From Chrysomallon squamiferum (lineage: Eukaryota > Mollusca > Gastropoda > Neomphalida > Peltospiridae): 64,000 bases of DNA. The position numbers and the translations under genes were made by a program. Shown piece after piece: positions 35,453-64,000 of the stretch; position 1 is the first letter of the stretch; each line of letters starts with the position of its first letter. The stretch is from the NCBI GenBank assembly GCA_012295275.1, contig CM022673.1, positions 21,145,413 through 21,209,412 of the forward strand, given 5' to 3'. The notes beneath the pieces are model-generated. The model made no database searches. It was given only the letters and a program-made list of their open reading frames with translations, and was not told the DNA's origin.

Positions 35453-35673
35453 TTTATCCCTTTTACTTTGCACTTGACCTTCGTAAGTCGAGACTAAGCA
35501 ATCCAGGACAAGACATTAAGAAATGCAAATATATTAGTGATGTGTCCTTGAATTAAGCGTATTCAAAAAGAACATGCTAACCAAAATGCGCTGTAAATGC
35601 ACGGGATTTTCCATTTAATGATGTTTTTAGAGTTGATACACAAAATACTAACCGAATAAAGATTTAAGAGACG

Positions 35674-35886
35674 TCACGACTTCTTGTTGGCTTCGTGTGA
35701 TTTGTGTACGCTGTTGATAAGTTTCTGTGTTGTTTTGCGTGTATGGCCGTTCGGGTCTTCATAGTGGTTTTGTTCTACCTCTCTTTTCGACCGTCCTTTG
35801 CCGCTATGGCTGGCGTTTACATATCGATCTTGCTCGATGTTGTATCGTTCAAGACTGTCCATGTACTGTTCGTCTGCGGCGGACAT
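35674..35886 (-). CDS. NUPR1: NUPR1/p8-like nuclear protein, single exon, 70 aa
   Basis: The uninterrupted frame begins MSAADEQYMDSLERYN and contains GKGRSKRE (29-36), NGHTRK (46-51) and KLINS (55-59). These match the conserved core of the NUPR1/p8 family (vertebrate form GRTKRE ... GGHERK ... KLQNSE), including the split basic cluster that acts as a nuclear signal. The length (70 aa) is close to the fly and human proteins (about 65-82 aa). The family are small, disordered, chromatin-associated stress-response proteins; that function is inferred here. The vertebrate gene has introns, whereas here the whole frame is one exon. Start context AAAATGTC is acceptable (A at -3). Confidence 0.9.
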   Translation of the reverse strand: MSAADEQYMDSLERYNIEQDRYVNASHSGKGRSKREVEQNHYEDPNGHTRKTTQKLINSVHKSHEANKKS

Positions 35887-35997
35887 TTTGCTGTTGAAAT
35901 TTCAAGATCCTGTCAATTCTGCTGACACCAAAGAATGTTTCTTACGTGGACGAGAGTCTCGTGCTATTTGTATACAGTCTGCTCATGCTGTGATTTC

Positions 35998-36090
35998 ATT
36001 GGTTAATTTTCTTGTGACCCGCAGGAACATCTAGCTGCGATTGGTCAAAGTTTACGTCATGATGTTTTGGTTGTCGCAGCTAGCCACGTG
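35998..36090 (-). promoter_or_regulatory. NUPR1-like gene proximal promoter motifs (two CCAAT boxes, CRE/C-EBP-like site, E-box)
   Basis: In the transcript direction this lies 112-204 bases before the start codon. ACCAAT occurs at 35998-36003 and 36040-36045 (plus strand ATTGGT), TGACGTAA at 36052-36059 and the palindromic CACGTG at 36085-36090. Two CCAAT boxes and an ATF/C-EBP-type site fit a stress-inducible gene; in vertebrates NUPR1 is induced through ATF4-type factors. Binding here is inferred. Confidence 0.5.
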
Positions 36091-37074
36091 GTTCAATATA
36101 ATAAACAGCTGTTATAGTCGCACTGATGTGGTTCAATATATCTAATTTCTTGTAAACAATGAATTGCATCAGCTTATAAAAGACAGCATTAACACGTGTG
36201 TGAATGTTGACACTTTCACTGTTTTGTTATTGTATTAGGCTGTCAACACCGTTAGCGAAACCAGAGCACGATAACTTTTACATGCGAAGAAATCGGGTCA
36301 ACGACAAGGTTATTACTTGTTTATTGTGACTGTTTATTTATCACATACAACTGATGACGCTTTATATCTGTGTTTTATTTAACTATTTTTCTCTTCTTCT
36401 TCTACGTTTTCTTTTTTCCCGATCACGATCACATTCCGATTATGAATTTACCAGTCCACTTACATACAGTAATTTAAAAAGAAGAAAGAAAATAATAAAA
36501 TAAATAAATAAATGAAAGAAAGAAAGAAAGAAAAAATGGATAAGTAAAATAAAACTGAATGTCTTACGAGTCAAAAACAATTTGAATTAACAGCTAAAAG
36601 AGTATCAGGTAATTTAGGAGTGTTACAAAGTAGCAGTGCATAATAAAACAAGCGATTCTAGGTTTTGTATCAGTTTCACTGCCACAATATGAAATATGTG
36701 AGAGCTGAATGAGGTAAACATGTAAATAAATTTAGAGCATCTTCTTCAGTTTTTATAGATGGCAACTTTTCGCCATAATTAGATATATATTTGAAATCAT
36801 GTTGATAACATATATAATATATATATATATATATATAGCAGTGGTAAATGCATTTAATTTATTACATATAAACATAATGTTTTTTGGGGGGGGGTTTTCC
36901 CCCTAGACTCCAAATTTAGCTAATAATAAAGCATGACAATAAAATAATCAGTCAAGGGAACGCACAGGACCTCGGGGGTTTTACCGTCATTTAACTAAAA
37001 TTAACATACTTAGTTTTCTACACAGTTTATCCGATAAGTTTGATTTTAAAAAATAAAAAATAAAGGACCAACTA

Positions 37075-37141
<67 letters not shown>

Positions 37142-37143
37142 TT
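37075..37143. repeat. (AAT)14-(ATT)9 self-complementary microsatellite
   Basis: AAT repeats (37075-37116) switch directly to ATT repeats (37117-37143). The two halves are perfectly complementary over at least 27 bases without a loop, so the tract can form a long hairpin or cruciform. Confidence 0.95.
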
Positions 37144-38897
37144 TACGCGGTCTATCCATTTAGCTTAATTAGTTTGTGCCGAGGCATCATCATGTTTACG
37201 TCAGTTTTACAGTCGGTCGGGTTATCAACAAATCTGTTACACGCTCTGCGGGCAAAAGTGCAGTATCACAAAGAAAAACAGCAATGGCGGATTGGTACGT
37301 GTTTAGGTTGGGTTTTTTGTTGTTGTTGTTGTTGTTGTTTTTGTTCACGTTTTTTTTGTTTTTGGTGGGAGCGGGTATAGGTTCCAAACGTTTTCTTTAT
37401 TATTAGTATTATTATTTTAATTTTGCTTATTATTCGAGCGTGAACGGGACTGTCAGTTGCGGATAAAGTTTTATACGGATGATTTACTTAATTTATGCAG
37501 CTACTTTCTTCCGATTAAATAATTATCTCTGACAAAATATTAGGAAAAGAAGTAAAATTCAAAACTGTGATATGTATATATATTTATACATGCAGAGACA
37601 GAGAGATAAACCCATAAGGAAAGGTAGAAATTGCTTCTTTTCTCACATGTTGTAAGCCTGATTTATGAGACATTTCTTGAGAATGAATAACAACAAAATG
37701 GCTGCATCAGATTTATCACAAACGCAACTAGGCACTCTTGCATGTACACGTAGTTAGGGAAATTAGCGATACTATGATTGTAACATAAATATCGTTTATC
37801 AAAACGTATTTGTTTTTTATTTTTATTTATTTTTAAATTATTATTTGCATTTTAAAAATGCATCTTTGTATAATGTCATCTCTTGGTTCATTATAAAGTG
37901 TTTTTAACTGGAGACGAAAACAATCTAATGAAGTTGATAATAAAAATATAATACATCTATATTCAAAATAAAATAAATAATAAAATAAATCCTTATTCAT
38001 AAAACCATAATAATAAAAACACAAATAATAAGAACAGTAATGATGATGATGATGATGATAAAGATATCTCGAAAAATCACTGTCGTTTTTACAAGTTTTT
38101 ATTCATATACATTAGCTTTAATACAATAGAAAAATAAATATTATATATTTTGGGCTTTGATCATATTATATGTACATGAATGAATGAATCAATTTTTAAT
38201 AACATAAAAGTTTGGTTTGTACATTTCTATGATTTATTGTTTAACGATTCCCTAAAATCGAAGCACTTTTCATTTCAAGCAGTTAAAGTTAATTCTGAAA
38301 ATGTATATTTAGCATCTACATTGAAGCTTACTTATGACAAATATTAAAAGAGTACGAGATCCTAAAAATATATCTTAAATATATGCTTATAAAGCAAATA
38401 TCTGCTGCTGTTTTTTCTACCTTTCAAAATAAACACAGATACTTTTTTAGCTATATTGAAATCGACTGTAAATAATTATATTTAATATATTAGAAACTTA
38501 AGCCCAGTTCAGTCTCGCTTTTATTGTTGATGTGACTGTTGTTTTTGTTGTCGATGTAGAAATAGTTGTTGATAACAAACCGATACGTCATCAGGTCAGG
38601 TCATGTAACAACGCTGGGAACAGTCTAAGTAGGTCACTTGATGGACAGATATTTAAACAACGTGAACTAGTTTGGTTTATGTCTAAACATTTTGTTTCAT
38701 CCGACTTTTAATAATAATATTAATTTTCTCTTCTTTTTTTTTTGTTCTTTTTTTTCATAAACGACATGAAAATTATTTTATCTGTCATCAGATTGTAATG
38801 CAAAGTTTAATCAAGTTATAAACTAATTTATGCAACATTAATGCGTTTTACTGTTTTCATATGTAAAGTACCTTAACTCCAGCTGCTAAACGAAATG

Positions 38898-38912
38898 TTA
38901 ATAATAATAATA

Positions 38913-38945
<33 letters not shown>

Positions 38946-38950
38946 ACAAC
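38898..38950. repeat. (AAT)n microsatellite
   Basis: Imperfect AAT run with one AGT interruption and an AAC tail. Confidence 0.85.
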
Positions 38951-40094
38951 AAAAACTAATGAATAATAATAATAATATTAAAATAGAAACAAAAGGAAAT
39001 TTACAAATATTTCTTTTATGTAATTATAAGAAATTAGAAAAGAAACAAACAAACAAAAAAGATGACTATGAAAGGGATGAAGGAAGATATTAAACTAAAA
39101 TAAATAAAACAAAATGAAAAGAAAAAGAAGAAAAGAAAAATATTATTTTACGAAATACAGCTAGAAAAGGAGCTTTTTAAATCGCTAATTACAGAAAAGG
39201 GACATAACTATGACATGACTATTATTGAAAAGACTGAATGAACATCATGTCATATCGAAGTGGAGATATTTTGGGTTCATTCATTACTGTTAGCAGTTTC
39301 GAAACAGCTTTTCAAAAACTTTTTCTTAAATCTTCGTTCATTTCTTCAACAAAACATCGTACCCCTATTTAGTTCACTGAAAAATGCATATAAGTGAACG
39401 TAAGTTTACGAACCACAATATGTTACATGCACAACAAGCTTTGTTAAAAGATAAATAAAATTAACACAGGCTAATTAAATACAACACAGCTGTATGGAAA
39501 ATCATGTTCAAAGGCATCGGTTTCAAAATGTCTGTAAGAAATGTAATTTTTTGTTTTCAAGCGAATATACTTTTGCATCAGTATTAAATCGGTATACACA
39601 GTCTGAATTTGCTACAGCTGATGTTTTTAAAATCAGTATATGTAATGGTTTATTTATTTATATTTTCCCGCCGTGTTCAGTAAAACCTTGATGGACGTCT
39701 TCTGTTCTGTTCGTATCTCTGAAACCCCTTTCTGAAAATAGAAAAAAATATATATATTTATTGACGTCAATGTTTCGTCATACTGATAGCTCCAGACATT
39801 AGGGTACTGAGGTGTGTGTATGTGCGTGCATTTGCATATTTACATATGTGCAGTATATATATATATATGAAATCGGCGTATATCTTCATGTCTCCACGTC
39901 TTTCGTTCACAGATACACACACACACACACACGTACACAGACACACAACACACATACACACACATTCTCTCTCTCTCTTCTTAACGCCATGTGGGGCTAT
40001 ATTTTTTAATTCATTTGAAACTGACATACTGGGTAACTTAAATTGTTTTATATTTTGTTAATGTGCCTATTGTTATTGCTAAGCAGTAATTATC

Positions 40095-54929
<14,835 letters not shown>

Positions 54930-55560
54930 TTTCTTTATCTTCTTCTTGAGACGCTTCCAACCACTGATAACGAAACAAAATATCTTAATAAAAGTCCAGA
55001 TGCAGTTACGATGGATATTCCTCAATCTCTTTCATTTTCTTTTTAAGTTTAAGTCAGTATTCCGTTAAAGTGTTTTTATTAGGTCCATGTTCATTATTTA
55101 TCAAAGTGAAAGTATAAAATAATTGTTTGAAAATGTAAGTAAACTGACACACGTAATGTTAATAGAGTTTCTGTAGCTTTTTTTGAAAAGTTTGCTGTAA
55201 CTGTATCGCCACCCGTTCACCAAATCTACTGTCAAGTATAACTGCGACAAAAGACGTTTTAACAAGCGCGTTCAAATGGAAAATGTTGCCAGATCCGCCT
55301 GGTAGGGGGTGAAGAAGCTAGGACTCACAGAACCAGGGGCGGGACCTAGTGTACCGCGGGATCTTCCCCCATATGTGACCCCCCAATCAAAACTGAACAA
55401 TTTTCCCATTGAGGTTTGCGCCAGTAACGTGATTCGAATGATTGACAGCGAATTTCATTCACGGATAGCGGGCGATTCACGAGCACAATGGAAATTACGT
55501 CCCTCGTACAACACACTGACATCTCGAGACAGAGAAATCCTAGATATTACTTAAAATGTA
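54930..55560 (-). promoter_or_regulatory. sFRP 5' UTR / promoter region
   Basis: The region upstream of the sFRP start is relatively GC-rich and CpG-containing. It includes a GC box (GGGGCGGGA, about 55335-55343) and a perfect PBX/MEIS-type TGATTGACAG (55439-55448). No TATA box at an obvious start site was identified. The assignment is by position. Confidence 0.45.
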
Positions 55561-55652
55561 TACTGACTTGCACATACACTCGTTCCGTTCTGCACAGTTC
55601 TTGTTAAATGCGTGTGTGTCCGTGAATGTGTATCTGTGTGTGTTTGTATGCA

Positions 55653-58859
<3,207 letters not shown>

Positions 58860-59024
58860 AGGAAACTTAAAACCGCAATTACATCAGTGTCTTTCGATGA
58901 AAGAGTATCCTACAGCGGCATATTATCTGTGCTAAAATTCGAGCTTGTAATAAAGCATGATAATGAGTCCTCTGATAAAATACTGTTCTATTATGAAGTT
59001 GTAATCGTGGATAAAACGGATTAA
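58860..59024 (+). CDS. Orphan terminal-exon candidate
   Basis: After an acceptor-like TATATTCCAG at 58850-58859, 54 codons run open to TAA (59022-59024), including TSVSFDERVSYSG, KFELVIKHDNESS and FYYEVVIVDKTD. Charged and hydrophobic residues alternate as in a beta-sheet protein, and composition differs from the surrounding repeats. No upstream partner exon was recognised, and the family is unknown to me. It may be the last exon of a plus-strand gene, a fossil, or chance. Confidence 0.3.
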   Translation, partial: RKLKTAITSVSFDERVSYSGILSVLKFELVIKHDNESSDKILFYYEVVIVDKTD

Positions 59025-59334
59025 TATGATGCAGTACATTTATAAAACAGATCAAACAAGAAATCTATACAAATGTAGTCTAATCTTTTAATAAAATGAA
59101 TCAGAATTTGAATTTTAATATTGTTAAATCAGAAGAGATCATCTTTAATAAGTAGCATGCTGAATGTAATATGTATTTTCCATATTACGTATTATTTATT
59201 TATTTATTTTAATTCAATATTATTTTATTTAATATCTCAGCTTATATATCTCAGATTATCTTTGTATGTCATTTCCAAAACTTCAAATCTCATTTATGAT
59301 CTGTTAATAAAAAAAAAAAAGAGAGAAGTAACAA

Positions 59335-59720
59335 CAGAGCCTAGGGAGGTGGCCACGGCTAATAAAGCTGTTAGATTAATCGCGCCATTTTTATTTCTTG
59401 TTAATTTTTATTTCATTATTATTATTATAATTATTATTTTCGCCGAAATTGTATACCACACCAACACGTGAACAGTTTGGGTGCCCGTGGATAAAAGTGG
59501 AGAAATGACAAGTTAAAATGAGACCACCTTAGAAGCCGAGAGATCCTTTCTGCGCCTTTTGTCCAGCTATCCTTTAATCTTGCAGCTCCGCGATAGAGAG
59601 GATGAGAATCCTGCCGCGATTTCGTCGCCTCGCCGTAATCCTTCTGCATCCTTTGTACGAATATAATAGAAACTTGTGAGCTGAAAGAAGCTAAATTTCT
59701 TGCTAATTTGTTATGAGAAG
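59335..59720. promoter_or_regulatory. Candidate conserved non-coding element upstream of sFRP
   Basis: A patch of normal complexity and raised GC, split by an ATT run, contains GATTAATCGCGCCATT (homeodomain and E2F-like cores) and, at about 59552-59578, GCGCCTTTTGTCCAGC with a Sox-type core followed by ATCCTTTAATC. A minus-strand frame of 96 codons over part of it lacks recognisable domains. The element status is inferred only from composition and motif density. Confidence 0.25.
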
Positions 59721-60123
59721 GCACTGATAATATGTGATAATCGGTTTACTATTTTTGTATGCTGTCTTTGTGTTTGTTCATGTTCGTTCAGTACGTTAGA
59801 CTTTCGTCGATGGTTCTTTCTCGTTCAATAAGGCGGGTCGCACCGATCGAGGGAGGGATTGTCCCATGCTACAGTTAAACATGGCTGCGGTTGGTTGAAC
59901 TGCTCGCTCCCTACGTCGTGTCACATAATGAGAAGTTAAAATACAAGTCATAACTGATTAGTCGTAATTCCACTTTAAATTATTTGCTGGTGACGGAGCA
60001 GTTATTGCAATGAAAGCAAACACATTTTCTCCTATACACACACTCTCATTCACAGCTAAGAATTCACATAAAGAAAGGCAGAAACTACGAAATACAGGAG
60101 AAAGATAAAACCAAAAAAAAAAA

Positions 60124-60125
<2 letters not shown>

Positions 60126-60191
<66 letters not shown>
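60126..60191. repeat. (AAT)n microsatellite
   Basis: 22 perfect AAT units. Confidence 0.95.
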
Positions 60192-60192
<1 letters not shown>

Positions 60193-61348
60193 TGACTTAA
60201 TAACAAAGAATAAAGAAGAACAAAGACTCTGAATTAGTAATGGATCGACAACAAAATGAGCTCAGCACCAGAGAAACTATTATATAGACCTGTAGCTTTA
60301 TAAATAAACTTAGTTATCCTAATGGCTAATGCTAATAAAAGGTTCAGTCTGTTGCCCTATCTCCACCTTTCCCAAAAATAAAAATAAATAAATAACCAAC
60401 TAACAGCTGCACATTTGAAAGAGAATGTAACAAAACTAATGAAAGTAGATCCACAGTCATAAAATATAACAGGGATCATTTTATTGGATACCTAATGAAC
60501 GAGCTAGCTCCTTCAAATTCAAAGATGGCCTTCTATTTACAAAATGACCACCAAAAATCGTAAATTTATCTACATGTAATTTGTTGTTTTCATGCTCTTG
60601 GTCCAGTAACGTATTACGATTTTCAGTTTCTATAATTGGTCTCTTTCCTTTTTGTGACTTTCGATATCTTCGTATGAAAAGTATATGCAAAACTCCTTCA
60701 TACATACTTACACACGTTATTGTATGTTTTTTTGTGTGTGTGTGTGTGTTAATTTTATTTTGGGTTCATAATGATGAAACATGTTTTGTTCTATCTCAAA
60801 ATAAACTGAAAGGTGTTAGAAGTAAATTAAAAGGAAGTGTTTTTGTATATGTGAATCATGTAAAAATTTTTTTTACAGTTTGCGGTCTAAATATATTTTG
60901 TACGTATGAATCATGTTATTGTGCCGGATTCGGTCTAACGTAATTCTGTGAAAAAGCTTTACCTTCCCTCAGCTAAATGATACACATTATCCCGCCACAG
61001 TTCTACCTTTAAATAAAAGACTACGCTTAAATAATAGATTGTTGAGTCTATGAAACAGCTTCTGCCTTCTAATTACGTTCAGACGAGGATCAGTCGGCGA
61101 GGTGTTCAGATGGATACATAGCCGTCTGAAAAGTTTACAATTATCTCTAAAACTGCAATTTAAGATGAAGTAAATGTGTAGGTAATTGTGTTGTTAAACG
61201 AATGTCACATGTAATTAACGGACACCCAGTTTTATAAAAATGTCTAATTAATTGAAAATATAGTTCAGAAGAAATTTCTATAGTTAAAGTTTGCGCGCCT
61301 TTGTACACGAACAGTGCATGGCGTACGAATTGTGTGGGATAGGCTTGG

Positions 61349-61374
61349 TAGTAGTAGTAATAATAATAATAATA

Positions 61375-61418
<44 letters not shown>
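61349..61418. repeat. (AGT)n-(AAT)n-(GAT)n compound microsatellite
   Basis: Three triplet types in succession, each one substitution from the next. Confidence 0.92.
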
Positions 61419-61926
61419 ATATTAAGAGTACGTTAGCATAAAGATTTGTTATTTTGTATTTTTATTATTATTATTGCTGTTGTGTATTATAACTTGTTAA
61501 TCACGTACGCTATTCTGGACACAAATGCTATATAAATTAGTAAACCGAGTGATATTATTCCATTTTCAATTACATATACACACACATATAAACACACATA
61601 CACACGCACTAAAATAGACATATAAAGAGATAAAATCTTTCTTGTGTTTCTCCTTCTTCTTTCTTTTTTCTTTTCCCCTCAGATTCGTAGTAAAAGCAGA
61701 TACATTTTTAATGTATTAAATATCTATGTCCCTCCTTTATCTTTAACCCACAGTTCAGTAAAGAAAACAATACTGTGATTTAACTTATTCTCTGTTTAAG
61801 CAAATATATTATGTCCCTGGTTTTCACTAAACATATCCGAGCAGGTAAAGACGATAATAATGAAACATTGCTAAAGTTTTCATAACATCCTGTACTAAAG
61901 TGGCATATTTAATCAGAAACGATTTA

Positions 61927-62052
<126 letters not shown>

Positions 62053-63243
62053 ATTCGTTTAATTAAAAAAAACCTTTATATACGAAAACCATTTTTTTCT
62101 TCCTTCATCTTTTTGTTTTCGTCTGTTACTGTTTAGTTAAATCTTACATAAGATGAGATAAAACTCAGCCGAAGATTAATGAAAACGTTTAATATTTCTG
62201 TCTCCGAGGTTGCAACAGAGGTTATTTGTGTTAATGAACTGATGTTCAGCAGAGGGCCTAACCTCACTAAATTTCAAACATTTGATTGTTAGAACTGAGT
62301 GGACATCGCCATCGAGTCAGTGTTGTACCCTACCCGACAGGTCAAACTTTCAACTGCACTGTGAGCGAATGTAACTTAGTAAACAATTCTCTGAGCAAAA
62401 TCAGTATCTGAGGTAAGAAAAGTAAAACATATTTTGAACTGTCAATTGTATGTGTGTGTGCGTGTGCGTTTGTGCGTGTGTACAAAAACATAGAAATAGA
62501 ACATTAAAATTCAAAGTATCCAGTACGTCAATTAATAACAGTCAAATAAAACAGTTTGCTAGAAAATATATAATTAACCTCATTTACAAAATATGAATAA
62601 ATTTTACATCCTTTCTAGATGTCTTAAAAAAAAAATAAAAAATAAAGTAAAAAATAGAACTAAAATAATAATCAGCTACTAAAACGCAGACAAAAAAAGT
62701 CTGAATCGACTGCTCAGCTCGGATTAGAATAATCTCAGGGTTGATATTAGTACAAGCAGAACGATAGAAACCTTCCTGCTGAGACGTTCCATATTATTTT
62801 TTTCTTCCTCTGAATATGTCGGGACACAATGCACGTGGCTGTCATGAGAACGCCATCAATACAACACCAACTGTGACAACAATACAACACCGACTGCGAC
62901 AACTACAGTCTTTTTTCTCCGCTCGGCCTTTGACTCGTCAAGCAAGACGGAGATGAAAGTGGTGTGTGAGACCGCCACAATATTTACCCTGTCAAATGTG
63001 GGGAGTAGACACGACAGAAGCCAGCGGGGGGGTTACCAGTGATGATAACCACGTAATACACTGACTTGCTTTAAACCCAGAGTTGGAATAGCTTTCGACA
63101 TGTTTAAAAACACTGCAGCAGACACCCACACATCACAGGCTCTTGTAATTACAGGGGAAGGGGAAATTTTCACAGATAATCAAAACTGACAATAGACTTT
63201 GAATACGTACAACTTTTAAGGGATATAGCTTAATAATTTTCAG

Positions 63244-63245
<2 letters not shown>

Positions 63246-63306
<61 letters not shown>

Positions 63307-63391
63307 CGATTTTTCTTTGCTAATTCTTTCTTTCTTTCTTTCTTTTTCTACTTTATTTTAGTAATAATAATAATAATAATAATAATAATAG
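63246..63391. repeat. (ATT)n, (TTCT)n and (AAT)n cluster
   Basis: About 19 ATT units, a short TTCT run (63327-63347), then 10 AAT units (63361-63391). The ATT and AAT halves are complementary and could pair across 55 bases. Confidence 0.9.
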
Positions 63392-63392
63392 T

Positions 63393-63560
63393 TGTAGTAG
63401 TTATAAGAACAGAAGGTATAGTGATATTAGTAGGTGTTGCTGTAGAAGTGATTTTAGTAACAGTAGTAGTAGGAGTAACATCAGCAGTAGTAGCAGTAAT
63501 AACAGTCTGTAGTAACAGCAGTAGTAGTAGTAATAGTAGTGGTGGTGGTGGTGGTAGAAA
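63393..63560. repeat. Degenerate AGT/AGC/GGT triplet tract
   Basis: Triplet periodicity with T at every third base persists for about 170 bases (TAGTAGTAGTAATAG, GTGGTGGTGG), resembling the tract at 51610-51700. Confidence 0.8.
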
Positions 63561-63610
63561 TGTTGGTAATATTGTTTTTGCTGTTAAATATTTTTTTTAA
63601 ATTTTTTTTA

Positions 63611-63645
63611 TATATATATATATATATATGCTATCACGACTTTGT

Positions 63646-63694
<49 letters not shown>

Positions 63695-63710
63695 TGTGTG
63701 TGTGTGTTTT
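63611..63710. repeat. (AT)n and (GT)n tracts
   Basis: AT run (63609-63630) and about 30 GT units with one CT interruption (63643-63707). GT-rich sequence continues to about 63930. Confidence 0.92.
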
Positions 63711-64000
63711 GTATGCTTTTGAGTTTGGCTGTGTGTACATATATATATTTGTATGTGTTTATTTGTGGTGTGAATGTGTTTTGAATACGTTTGTGTTTGC
63801 GGTGTTGTTTATATGTTTTTGTTATTGTGCTGTATGTATGTGTGTGTGTGTGTTATGTATGTGATAAGTGTATTTATATGTATGTGTGGTGTGTATTTAT
63901 GAATGGTGGTGGTTGTATATATGTGTGATGTGTATGTCATAAAATATTTATTTTCTGGCCCTTGAGTTTTAGCGCCTCCCATCACTTTTCTCTCACCTGT

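Larger units (their letters stand above)
32880..35673. other. Intergenic region between lectin and NUPR1-like gene
   Basis: Besides the broken coding block and the foldback repeat, it contains an A run (34819-34841) and no recognisable exon. The lectin (plus) and NUPR1-like (minus) genes converge here. The minus-strand AATAAA at 35447-35452 is the best poly(A) candidate for the NUPR1-like gene. Confidence 0.7.
35887..40094. other. Intergenic region between NUPR1-like gene and sFRP 3' end
   Basis: Starts with the NUPR1-like promoter, then AT-rich DNA. It holds an AT tract (36811-36837), the AAT/ATT palindrome (37075-37143), a GAT run (38041-38059), an AAT run (38898-38950) and a perfect CRE palindrome TGACGTCA (39762-39769). 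The last few hundred bases are probably the sFRP 3' UTR: minus-strand ATTAAA at 40005-40010 and AATAAA at 39757-39762 are poly(A) candidates. No exon is recognised. Confidence 0.7.

Noticed and set aside
55025-55026. Upstream ATG of the sFRP gene at 55025 as the start
   Set aside because: It would place 32 mostly basic residues before the signal peptide. The ATG at 54929 gives a normal secretory N-terminus, though the longer form cannot be excluded.
59434-59724. 96-codon minus-strand frame
   Set aside because: No recognisable domain and no clear splice context. The sequence looks more like non-coding DNA with raised GC.

Overview
This window is animal nuclear DNA. It is AT-rich and full of microsatellites, and its genes are split by GT-AG introns. 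Nothing bacterial, viral or organellar is visible. The gene content (a DRAK-type kinase, a fucolectin-PAN secreted lectin, a p8/NUPR1-like protein and an Frzb-type sFRP) together with long simple repeats suggests an invertebrate. A lophotrochozoan, probably a mollusc, is my best guess, but that is an inference. I assembled four protein-coding genes by hand from splice sites, reading phase and family motifs.

Layout. 1-7732: AT-rich non-coding DNA (3' UTR and/or intergenic) with an old 37/38-bp minisatellite. 7733-28148, minus strand: a seven-exon STK17/DRAK serine/threonine kinase gene (608 aa) with large introns that hold a 56-bp minisatellite, a 71-75-bp repeat and a possible decayed gag fragment. 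28149-31479: the kinase promoter side and a 590-bp TA-flanked element with terminal inverted repeats. 31480-32879, plus strand: a compact four-exon secreted lectin (244 aa: signal peptide, fucolectin/F5-8C-like domain, PAN/apple domain). A broken coding block and a foldback repeat follow it. 35674-35886, minus strand: a single-exon NUPR1/p8-like gene of 70 aa with CCAAT and CRE/C-EBP-like motifs upstream. 40095-54929, minus strand: a four-exon sFRP3/4 (Frzb)-like gene (320 aa) with a 13.2-kb first intron rich in simple repeats. 54930-64000: sFRP upstream DNA with a GC box, a PBX/MEIS-type site, long GA and ATT tracts, one orphan exon candidate and one candidate conserved element.

The genes do not form a pathway or operon. 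The kinase would act inside the cell in death/stress signalling. NUPR1 would be a small nuclear stress protein. The lectin and the sFRP are secreted: the first probably binds glycans, the second probably binds Wnt and/or Frizzled. I found no convincing tRNA, rRNA, CRISPR array or intact transposon. No wholly new system stands out. The most unusual observations are a DLG in place of DFG in the kinase, a lectin whose fucose-binding triad looks incomplete, a dimeric higher-order minisatellite, two possible non-autonomous DNA elements and an orphan terminal-exon candidate.
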